64,000 nucleotides of DNA from NCBI GenBank assembly GCA_017437045.1, contig JAFSBY010000041.1, positions 62,001 to 126,000 of the forward strand. Direction: 5' to 3'. The position numbers and the translations under genes are program-made. Each line of letters opens with the position of its first letter. Within the stretch, counting starts at the first letter, position 1. The stretch comes from Alistipes sp. GTDB lineage: Bacteria > Bacteroidota > Bacteroidia > Bacteroidales > Rikenellaceae. The notes under the pieces are model-generated. The model was not told the origin of the DNA, made no database searches, and was given only the letters and a program-made list of their open reading frames with translations. Positions 50,377-58,376 of this stretch are shown here, piece by piece.

Positions 50377-53367
50377 ATGAAATTGGCGCAAGCCAAAAAA
50401 GCTATTTTTATACAACAGTCTATGCAACGATTTATGAGAAAGTATCTGCTCGCAGTGGTGTGGCTGCTCGCTCCGTTGGCTCTTTGGGCCCAGGGGGAGA
50501 AGGTTACTGTGAGTGGTGTGGTAATTTCGGCCGAGGATAAGCTGCCGCTTATCGGTGTGGCCGTAGTTACGGAGGCGATGACCGGTGTAACCACGTCGAT
50601 CGATGGTGATTATACGATCGAGGCTGCAGCCGGTACGACGCTGACCTTCCAGTATGTCGGCTTCCAGACGGCACAATGGGTGGTGCCGACGGGCCAGACG
50701 GCTGTGACCTACAACCTCGAGCTGCTGCCCGAGGCACAGGAGGTCGAGGAGGTGGTCGTGATCGCCTATGGTGTCCGCAAGAAGGGCACGGTGGCCGGAT
50801 CGGTTTCGACGGTCAAGGCCGAGAAGATCGAGAATACCCCGACGGCCGCCTTCGACCAGGCTCTGCAGGGTCAGGTGCCGGGTCTGACGGTGCTCTCGAA
50901 TACGGGTGAGCCGAGTGCATCGGCCACGATGACCATTCGTGGTACGAACTCGATCAACTCGGGTACGGCACCGCTCTACATCATGGACGGTGTGCCCATT
51001 TCGAGCTCGGATTTCAACACGATTAACCCGGCCGATATCGAGTCGATCTCGGTCCTGAAGGATGCCTCCTCGACCTCGATCTATGGTGCGCGTGCCGCCA
51101 ACGGTGTGATCGTGATCACGACCAAGCGTGGTCGTATGGCCGATCGCCCGAATGTGGAGTATCGCATGCAGATCGGTATTTCGCAGGTGGCCGGTGACAA
51201 CTGGGACCTGATGAATACGGCCGAGCGCATCCAGTATGAGAAGGAGATCGGGCTGACGGCCGGACAGAACTACAATGTCTTGAGCCAGACCGATGTCAAT
51301 TGGATGGATGTGGTCTTCAATTCGGCCGCCTTGCTGCAAAGCCACGAGTTGTCGATCTCGGGTGCTGACGAGAAGACGAACTACTACCTCTCGGCCGGTT
51401 ATTACAGCCAGGAGGGTACGGCGCTCGGATCGTTGTTCGATCGCTACTCGATGCGTGCCAATGTGGAGCGTCGCGCTACCGACTGGCTTAAGATCGGTAC
51501 GCAGACGATGCTCAACTACCAGGAGATTCAGCAGGCCGACGAGGGTAGTTATACGCTCGTGACGCCGATCTCGGCTGCTCGATTCATGATGCCCTATTGG
51601 GATCCCTACAAGGCCGACGGCTCGATCGCCTCGATCGAGGATGGTTCGTGGAAGGGTACGGGTCAGAACCCATTAGAGTGGCTGGAGAATAACCCGGTGG
51701 AGTATAAGAAGTATAAGTTGATCTCGACCCTCTTTGCCGAGGCAACGCCGATCGAGGGGCTGACGATTCGTTCGCAGTTCAGCCTCGATTATGGCCACAC
51801 GACCGGTTTCGGTAAGTCCTACCCGAGCTACTATCCCAACCAGGGCGATGGCTCGGCCTCGCGCAGTTCGACCGACAGCTACACGCTGACCGTCACGAAC
51901 ACGATCAACTACCGTTTCATGAAGGGGAACAAACATTCGTTCAACTTCATGGTCGGTCAGGAGGGTATCGACTACCACTACGAGGCCTTCTCGCTCATGA
52001 CCAAGGGGCAGAATAACGACCGCCTGACCAACATCTCGACCGGTACGCGTGCCACCTCGTGGAGTGATACGACCGACTCGGACTACGGATTCCTCTCCTT
52101 CTTCGGTCGCGGTGAGTACAACTACGATAACCGCTACTATGTCGAGGCGGCTGTGCGTGCCGATGCTTCGTCGCGTTTCGGTGCTTCGCGCCGCTGGGCC
52201 GGCTTCTGGTCGGTGGGTTTCATGTGGAATCTGCGCAACGAGCGTTTCATGGAGTCTTCGTCGCGTTGGCTGACCAACATGCAGCTCTCGATCTCGACCG
52301 GTACGTCGGGTAACTCGTCGATTCCGAACTACGAGCACCTGGCACTCGTCGGTGGCGGTTTGGACTATATCGGCAATGCCGGTATCTCGCTCATGCAGCC
52401 CGGTAATGAGGATCTGGGTTGGGAGAAACCCTGGACTTCGAACTTGGCTTTGAAGTTGGGTTTCTGGAATCGCCTCAATGTCGATCTGGAGCTCTACTAC
52501 AAGCGTACGTCAGATATGTTGATGGAGGTACCGCAGCCCACCTCGGATAAGGGTTATGGCTACTACTGGGACAACGTCGGTGAGATGGTCAATAAGGGCT
52601 TCGAGGTCAATGTGATGGGTACGCTCATCCAGAACGAGAAGTTCCTGTGGACGGTCAATGCCAATGTCTCGTATAACAAGAATGAGATCACGGAGCTCTA
52701 CAACGGCGTGCAGGAGTATGAGCGTTCGAATACGAACACGAAGCTCGTCGTGGGTCACCCGCTCGGTGAGTTCTACATCAACCGCTATGCCGGTGTCAAT
52801 GCCGCCAATGGTGATGCCTTGTGGTACACGAAGGAGGGTGAGCTGACCAACGAACTGAAGGATAGCGACAAGGTGCTGGTCGGCAAGAGCTACATCGCCC
52901 CCTGGCAGGGTGGTTTCGGTACGACGCTCAGCTGGCAGGGGCTCTCGCTCTCGGCACAGTTTAGCTGGGTGGCAGACCGCTGGATGCTCAACAACGACCG
53001 CTATTTCGACGAGTCGAACGGCCGATTCCAGTCCTACAACCAGTCGAATCGTCTGTTGAATCGTTGGAAGCAGCCGGGTGATCAGACTGATATCCCGCGT
53101 CATGGCGTCTATACGGAGTTTGACAGCCGTCTGTTGGAGGATGCCTCGTTCCTGCGCCTGAAGAACCTCATGTTGAGCTACTCGGTACCCGAAAAGTGGA
53201 TCCGCAAGACGCGTGTATTCTCGGGTGCCCGCATCTATGTGCAGGGTCAGAACCTGCTGACCTTCACGAAGTTCTCGGGATTGGATCCGGAGGGTACGAC
53301 GAACATCTATGCGGCGCAGTATCCCATGTCGCGCCAATATACCGTAGGTCTTGATCTTAAATTCTAA
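50377..53367 (+). CDS. SusC/RagA family TonB-dependent outer-membrane receptor
   Basis: 996 residues from 50377. An ATG at 50434 (MRKYLLAVVWLLAPLALWAQ) gives a more typical signal peptide and may be the true start. A CarboxypepD_reg-like domain (VSGVVISAEDKLPLIGVAVV) follows, then the TonB-box region EEVVVIAYGVRKKGTVAGSVS. The plug domain includes IRGTNSINSGTAPLYIMDGVPI and SVLKDASSTSIYGARAANGVIVITTK. A 22-strand-type barrel ends in SRQYTVGLDLKF. It imports a large ligand across the outer membrane using TonB energy, with the SusD lipoprotein (9 bp downstream) as lid. Confidence 0.95.
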   Translation: MKLAQAKKAIFIQQSMQRFMRKYLLAVVWLLAPLALWAQGEKVTVSGVVISAEDKLPLIGVAVVTEAMTGVTTSIDGDYTIEAAAGTTLTFQYVGFQTAQWVVPTGQTAVTYNLELLPEAQEVEEVVVIAYGVRKKGTVAGSVSTVKAEKIENTPTAAFDQALQGQVPGLTVLSNTGEPSASATMTIRGTNSINSGTAPLYIMDGVPISSSDFNTINPADIESISVLKDASSTSIYGARAANGVIVITTKRGRMADRPNVEYRMQIGISQVAGDNWDLMNTAERIQYEKEIGLTAGQNYNVLSQTDVNWMDVVFNSAALLQSHELSISGADEKTNYYLSAGYYSQEGTALGSLFDRYSMRANVERRATDWLKIGTQTMLNYQEIQQADEGSYTLVTPISAARFMMPYWDPYKADGSIASIEDGSWKGTGQNPLEWLENNPVEYKKYKLISTLFAEATPIEGLTIRSQFSLDYGHTTGFGKSYPSYYPNQGDGSASRSSTDSYTLTVTNTINYRFMKGNKHSFNFMVGQEGIDYHYEAFSLMTKGQNNDRLTNISTGTRATSWSDTTDSDYGFLSFFGRGEYNYDNRYYVEAAVRADASSRFGASRRWAGFWSVGFMWNLRNERFMESSSRWLTNMQLSISTGTSGNSSIPNYEHLALVGGGLDYIGNAGISLMQPGNEDLGWEKPWTSNLALKLGFWNRLNVDLELYYKRTSDMLMEVPQPTSDKGYGYYWDNVGEMVNKGFEVNVMGTLIQNEKFLWTVNANVSYNKNEITELYNGVQEYERSNTNTKLVVGHPLGEFYINRYAGVNAANGDALWYTKEGELTNELKDSDKVLVGKSYIAPWQGGFGTTLSWQGLSLSAQFSWVADRWMLNNDRYFDESNGRFQSYNQSNRLLNRWKQPGDQTDIPRHGVYTEFDSRLLEDASFLRLKNLMLSYSVPEKWIRKTRVFSGARIYVQGQNLLTFTKFSGLDPEGTTNIYAAQYPMSRQYTVGLDLKF

Positions 53368-53376
53368 CCAAAGACT

Positions 53377-54918
53377 ATGATGACTCTTTTACGCAATACA
53401 AAACTCTATACGATGGTGGTGGCTGTCAGCTTCAGCCTCACCGCGTGTCTGGATAAGGTGCCCGAGTCGGCAATTCTCGAGGAGGATGCGTTGCACACCT
53501 ATCAGGAGGCCGAACAGTTCCTGTCGGGTATCTATGCCGAGATGATGGGGGGTGCCTTGTGGAGCGGCTACCTGACCCTGGCTCCCGATATTCAGGCCGA
53601 TTTGGTCTATGCCGTGGATGGTTACTCGAACACCTATGGCAACATCTGGCAGTGGCAGATCCGTCCGACCAATGCCGAGATCGGGGCGGTCTATGGTGCG
53701 CTCTATTCGGTGATTGCCAAGTGTAACTTCTTCCTGGAGCGTATCGACGGCGTGATTGCCGATCAGACAATCGATGCCAATATCGAGGCCCTGGACTACT
53801 ACAAAGGCGAGGTCTATACGATTCGCGCCCTCTGCTACTCGGAGCTGATCAAGTGCTATTGCAAGGCGTATGACCCTGCTACGGCCCAAAACGAGCTGGG
53901 TGTGGTGATCCGCACGAAGTATAGCGAGCCGGAGGGATCGCATCGTTCATCGCTCTACGACTCCTATCAGTTTGTGCTGTCGGATCTGGCCGAGGCCGAG
54001 CGGTTACTCGATACCGAGAATGATGGCTATACGAATCCGTGGATGACCCAGGCGGCAGCTTATGCGCTGCATGCCCGTGTGGCCCTGCACATGCAGGATT
54101 GGGAGGAGGCTATCCGCTACTCGTCGAAGGTGATCGACCACCCGAAGAAGGCCTTCCGCCTGTCGAGTGCCTCGGAGGCCTATACCTCGTCGATGAGCTA
54201 CTTCGATTATATGTGGAACTACGACCTGGCTACGGAGATCATCTGGACGATTGGCTTTACGACTACATCGTATGGTGGCGCGCTGGGTCAGCACTTCCTG
54301 AACTTCAACAACGATTATACCTATTATTATCCGGACTATGTGCCGGCACAGTGGGTGTTGAATCTCTACCAATCGACCGACCTGCGCTATGCGAGCTATT
54401 TTACACAGTTGCAGACCGGTTATGACCATGGTCTGGTTTGGCCGTTGCTGACCAAGTATTATGGCAATCAGGAGTTCATCTCGAGCATGATCTTCCACGT
54501 CTCGCAGCCGAAGCCCTTCCGCTTGGCCGAGCAGTATCTGATCCGTGCCGAGGCCTACTGCCGTCAGGCTACGCCCAACTACTCGAAGGCGTCGGCCGAT
54601 CTGACGACGCTGCGCCGTGCCCGCTTCATGGCCGGTGGTGGCAGCATTTCGCTGACGGCTGACAATTATATCCAGCAGATTGCCGACGAGCGTGTCCGCG
54701 AGCTCTATATGGAGGGCTTCCGTCTGTGGGACCTGAAGCGTTGGGGCAATCTGTATAACAATGGAAAAGGCTTTACCCGCCAGCCGCAGACCAGCTCGCT
54801 GGCCGAGGGTAGCTCGCTCACGGTGACGATGGAGAATCCGCTCTTCGTATGGCCGATTCCGCAGCATGAGATCGAGTCGCCGGGATCGAACGTAGAGCCG
54901 AATGACAGCAACCTTTAG
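53377..54918 (+). CDS. RagB/SusD family nutrient-binding outer-membrane lipoprotein
   Basis: 513 residues with a lipobox (SFSLTACLDK, Cys24). The N-terminal SusD domain reads YQEAEQFLSGIYAEMMG. TPR-like helices (AQAYALHARVALHMQDWEEAIRYSSKVID-type) hold the middle, and the C-terminal RagB domain has FRLAEQYLIRAEAYCRQ and ERVRELYMEGFRLWDLKRWG. It binds the ligand at the cell surface and hands it to SusC. The 9-bp gap to SusC and 3-bp gap to the next gene indicate one transcript. Confidence 0.95.
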   Translation: MMTLLRNTKLYTMVVAVSFSLTACLDKVPESAILEEDALHTYQEAEQFLSGIYAEMMGGALWSGYLTLAPDIQADLVYAVDGYSNTYGNIWQWQIRPTNAEIGAVYGALYSVIAKCNFFLERIDGVIADQTIDANIEALDYYKGEVYTIRALCYSELIKCYCKAYDPATAQNELGVVIRTKYSEPEGSHRSSLYDSYQFVLSDLAEAERLLDTENDGYTNPWMTQAAAYALHARVALHMQDWEEAIRYSSKVIDHPKKAFRLSSASEAYTSSMSYFDYMWNYDLATEIIWTIGFTTTSYGGALGQHFLNFNNDYTYYYPDYVPAQWVLNLYQSTDLRYASYFTQLQTGYDHGLVWPLLTKYYGNQEFISSMIFHVSQPKPFRLAEQYLIRAEAYCRQATPNYSKASADLTTLRRARFMAGGGSISLTADNYIQQIADERVRELYMEGFRLWDLKRWGNLYNNGKGFTRQPQTSSLAEGSSLTVTMENPLFVWPIPQHEIESPGSNVEPNDSNL

Positions 54919-54921
54919 TAA

Positions 54922-55857
54922 ATGGATAAACGCATGAAGAAGATGATCAAATATATCTTGACGGCTATCAGCGCATTGGCCTTCGGCTTTGTGGCTACCT
55001 CGTGTGACGAGGAGTACACGACCTATTCCGATGCCGAATATGTGATGTTTGCCGATACGCTCTCGACCCACATGGTGGTGAGCGATGCCGAGTATTTCTC
55101 GGTTCCTGTGGCCTCGACGGTTGCTTGTGATTACGATCGTACGTTCGGTGTGGAGGTGATCGATCGCGGGAGCAACGCCATCGAGGGGAAACACTACCGT
55201 CTCTTGTCGAATACGGTGACCATTCCGGCCGGCAAGCAGGCTACGGAGGTGAAGATTAAGGGCTTCTATGATCAGATCGAAGCTACCGACTCGCTCGGGT
55301 TCGTTCTTCGCCTGGTCATGCCCGAGCAGCTGGAGTGGGATCTCTATAAGGAGTATAACCAGACGAAGGTGGTGATGTATAAAGCGTGTCCGTTCGACAT
55401 CAACAACTTTGTCGGACCGTGTATCCTCACCTCGTTGCTGTTGTATAGCTATCCGGGTGAGAATATGAGCTATCAGCGACTGATTCGCAGCGAACGTCAC
55501 CCCTCGGAGGAGAATATGGTGATCCTGCGCAATGCCTTCTTCGATGGCTACGACGTCACCTTGACCTTCGATCCGGCTGATCCGGCACGCCCGCTGGTGA
55601 CGATGGACAAGGATCAGGTGCTCTCCGATTCGGGTTCGATCTTCGGCATGATCCACGGAGACAACAAGGTGCTGGTGACACACAGCCCCTACAACCCCTC
55701 TTATTTTAACGCTTGCCAGCGTTTTGTAGAGTTATGGATCTATGTCTATGTCGAGAATCTGGGCGCCTCGGTTGGTACGGTTGGCAACTTCTATAACATC
55801 CTCGAGTGGATCAGCGAGGAGGAGGCCGATCGTCTGGAGCGCGAGGAGGGCATGTAA
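54922..55857 (+). CDS. Surface lipoprotein with Calx-beta-like/DUF4984-type domains
   Basis: 311 residues with a lipobox (GFVATSCDEE). The first half (about 35-140) is a beta sandwich in which YFSVPVASTVACDYDRTFGVEVID and NTVTIPAGKQATEVKIKG resemble Calx-beta-like strands. The second half starts CPFDINNFVGPCILTSLLL, which I associate with DUF4984 and is often seen just after SusD genes. The DUF number is from memory. A surface accessory role in ligand binding is likely. A start at the fifth codon (MKKMIKYIL) is also possible. Confidence 0.65.
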   Translation: MDKRMKKMIKYILTAISALAFGFVATSCDEEYTTYSDAEYVMFADTLSTHMVVSDAEYFSVPVASTVACDYDRTFGVEVIDRGSNAIEGKHYRLLSNTVTIPAGKQATEVKIKGFYDQIEATDSLGFVLRLVMPEQLEWDLYKEYNQTKVVMYKACPFDINNFVGPCILTSLLLYSYPGENMSYQRLIRSERHPSEENMVILRNAFFDGYDVTLTFDPADPARPLVTMDKDQVLSDSGSIFGMIHGDNKVLVTHSPYNPSYFNACQRFVELWIYVYVENLGASVGTVGNFYNILEWISEEEADRLEREEGM

Positions 55858-55863
55858 CGAAAA

Positions 55864-58338
55864 ATGATGAGATTGATGCTTATGAAAACGAATATATTCC
55901 GCATGCTGGGTGTGCTGACGTTGTTGAGCGGGGTGATGATTGCCTGCTCGGACGACGAGACAACGCCCGAGGTGGCTCCCACCTTCCCCGATCCGGTGTC
56001 GGCCGAGGTGGCAGCCGGTGATACCTATACCTTTACGATTTCGCCTTCGACGGATTGGACGCTGGGCTTGAGTGACAGCTCGGTGAGCTATTTTAGCCTC
56101 CTCGATGGCGAGATGGCAGCCTATCGCATGTATGGCGAAGCCGGCACCCATCAGATCACGGTGCAAGTCTCCGAGTTTGAGGAGTTTGACACAGATCGTC
56201 GTTGCGAGGTGTGGCTGACGCAAGGCACAGGTACGCTGCAAGAGACGCGCACGATCCTTACCCTGACGCGTCGCAGCATGACGCGCGAGTTGAGCCTCTA
56301 TATGGCACAATATGACGCCGATGCAACTGATCCGGATTTTGTGCGTGACGAGGATAGCAACCTGCTCTATGAGGCGGAAGCCGCCTCGGAGATGGACTAT
56401 ATCTACGACAGCTACAACCAGATCTATCTGCAGCGATTTGCCATCGACGCGAACCTCGCATGGTCGTTTACGGAGCTGCCCGCTTGGTTCGGCACGAACG
56501 AGGTGCGAGGTGGCGAGGTGGGTCGCACGGAGATCTTCTCACGTGTCAATAGCACGGCCCATCCTTTTGAGGATACGACCTTCGATTTGGGATTTATTGA
56601 TGTGAGCAATGCCAATGCTCCGAAGGTGTTGGATACCAAAGTGCGTGTCTCGCTGCCGGGCTGTGATGCCTTCTGCGCTGTGGATCGTCTGGCCGCAACG
56701 GTCGCCTTTACGGCTGCCGGCGAGTATGACAACAACGGAGCGTTGGTCGAGACCGGAGCGGTTGGTACGTTCAATGCCCCGATGGGTGCCCGCCTGCTGG
56801 TAGCTGCCAAAGTGGGGGATCGCTACCTGTTCGATGCCGATCGTGTAGATTGGGTGACACTGACGATGGAGGAGCTGCCGGAGGCCTCGACCGAGTGTGG
56901 TATCTGGTCGCGTTCGTTCACGGTGACGGTGGCGGCCAATAGCGAGGCGGCTCGTTCGGCCGTAGTGATTGCTGTGCCGCAGTCGATTGCCCGCACGATC
57001 AGCGATCCTTCGGAGTTGCTGACCGAGGAGGGTACGGCATTGATTGAGGGGGCTACGTTGGTCTCGACACTGAATCAGGCAAGTGGCCTTCCGGAGGATT
57101 TTGAGGCGATCCAGGCGGTAGATCCCGCAACCCTGAAGGGTTGGAATATCACCTTTGGCGAGTTGGCAAAGGGTAGTTGGCCCTGGATGAATGATTGGGC
57201 TTCGATCCCCTATGCCTATACGTTGAATTATACCTCGACAGAGGCTGTCGGTGAGTTCTTCGTGCAGGTGGATTACGCCTCGTACCGCATCTTCGGCTTC
57301 GACGGTCCGGATGAGGAGTACACCGATCTGGAGAGTTGCTGGATTGCCTTAGAGGAGGGTGCGCAGACTGGCTCGAAGCGTGTTACGATGCGTCTCGGCG
57401 AGCAGTATACGGCTGCCGATGGTTCGACCAAGACGTACGAGAATCCGTTGGCCGGCGATGGTGGCGAAAATGAGGCTACGATCGTCTTCTACGACCGTGA
57501 TGGCGTGGCCCTGACGATGCTCTATTGCTCGCTGACGAAGGGCTCGACGCCCGGTGGTGGTGAGGTGGATGAGAATGCCGTGTCGTTTGTCGATGCCGAG
57601 GCCGCGGCCGCTGCAGGCGTTTACCTCAAGCCGATGGTCCAGACGGATGCTGATTACAGCCATGAGTTGGCCTATATGGAGGTGCCGCAGTATTACGTGA
57701 TCTTTACCAAACCGGCCAGCGTGGCACTCAATGTTCCGAGTTACATCTACGGTCACTCGTACAACACCTCGTGGATGAATGTCGAGCAGAGCTCCGAGAC
57801 GGTGGCGACGCTGGTTGCTACGGAGACCTCGGCCGGTACGAAGAGTGCTGTGACGCTCTACGCCTCGATGGGGTTGGAGGGAGCCACGTCGGCTGCCCAG
57901 CTGACCTGTCTCTACGATCCGTCGTATGTTGATGAGGGTGCAGGTGATGATGAGGAGCCGACCACGCCGCCGTATGATCCGCACGGAGCCATTACGTTTG
58001 TCGATATGGCTGCTGCCGAGGCGTTGGGAGCAACGCTCTACGCGCTGCCGGAAACCGACGACATGTATAGCTTCGACCTGGAGTACGTTGCCGTTCCGCA
58101 GTTCCGCCTGACACTCAAGCAGCCGGGCAGTATCACCTTGCGTGTGCCGGCCTACTACTTCGGTTTCCAATATTCGAGTGGCTGGCTCAGCTTTAGCCCC
58201 GATTGGATGGAGAATACGACCGAGGTGACCATTACGATGACCTCGACCGGTACGACGGAGCAGCAAACCTCCCTCTCTCTCTATGTCGATATGGAGACGC
58301 AAGCAGCACAGATCCATTGTGTGTTGCTCAATGAGTAA
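55864..58338 (+). CDS. Large surface lipoprotein (DUF5003-like) with a duplicated C-terminal domain
   Basis: 824 residues from 55864; the ATG at 55882 (MKTNIFRMLGVL) gives a more usual signal peptide. The lipobox is VMIACSDDE. An N-terminal BACON-like beta domain (VSAEVAAGDTYTFTISPSTDW) is followed by middle beta-rich parts that I associate with DUF5003. Residues about 572-689 and 709-824 are two copies of one domain (VSFVDAEAAAAAGVYLKP and ITFVDMAAAEALGATLYA, then EVPQYYVIFTKPASVALNVP and AVPQFRLTLKQPGSITLRVP). No catalytic motif is seen. It is probably a ligand-binding surface protein of the locus. Confidence 0.65.
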   Translation: MMRLMLMKTNIFRMLGVLTLLSGVMIACSDDETTPEVAPTFPDPVSAEVAAGDTYTFTISPSTDWTLGLSDSSVSYFSLLDGEMAAYRMYGEAGTHQITVQVSEFEEFDTDRRCEVWLTQGTGTLQETRTILTLTRRSMTRELSLYMAQYDADATDPDFVRDEDSNLLYEAEAASEMDYIYDSYNQIYLQRFAIDANLAWSFTELPAWFGTNEVRGGEVGRTEIFSRVNSTAHPFEDTTFDLGFIDVSNANAPKVLDTKVRVSLPGCDAFCAVDRLAATVAFTAAGEYDNNGALVETGAVGTFNAPMGARLLVAAKVGDRYLFDADRVDWVTLTMEELPEASTECGIWSRSFTVTVAANSEAARSAVVIAVPQSIARTISDPSELLTEEGTALIEGATLVSTLNQASGLPEDFEAIQAVDPATLKGWNITFGELAKGSWPWMNDWASIPYAYTLNYTSTEAVGEFFVQVDYASYRIFGFDGPDEEYTDLESCWIALEEGAQTGSKRVTMRLGEQYTAADGSTKTYENPLAGDGGENEATIVFYDRDGVALTMLYCSLTKGSTPGGGEVDENAVSFVDAEAAAAAGVYLKPMVQTDADYSHELAYMEVPQYYVIFTKPASVALNVPSYIYGHSYNTSWMNVEQSSETVATLVATETSAGTKSAVTLYASMGLEGATSAAQLTCLYDPSYVDEGAGDDEEPTTPPYDPHGAITFVDMAAAEALGATLYALPETDDMYSFDLEYVAVPQFRLTLKQPGSITLRVPAYYFGFQYSSGWLSFSPDWMENTTEVTITMTSTGTTEQQTSLSLYVDMETQAAQIHCVLLNE

Positions 58339-58376
58339 GTGAAGAATAAACGAGTATTACAGAATAAATACGAACG

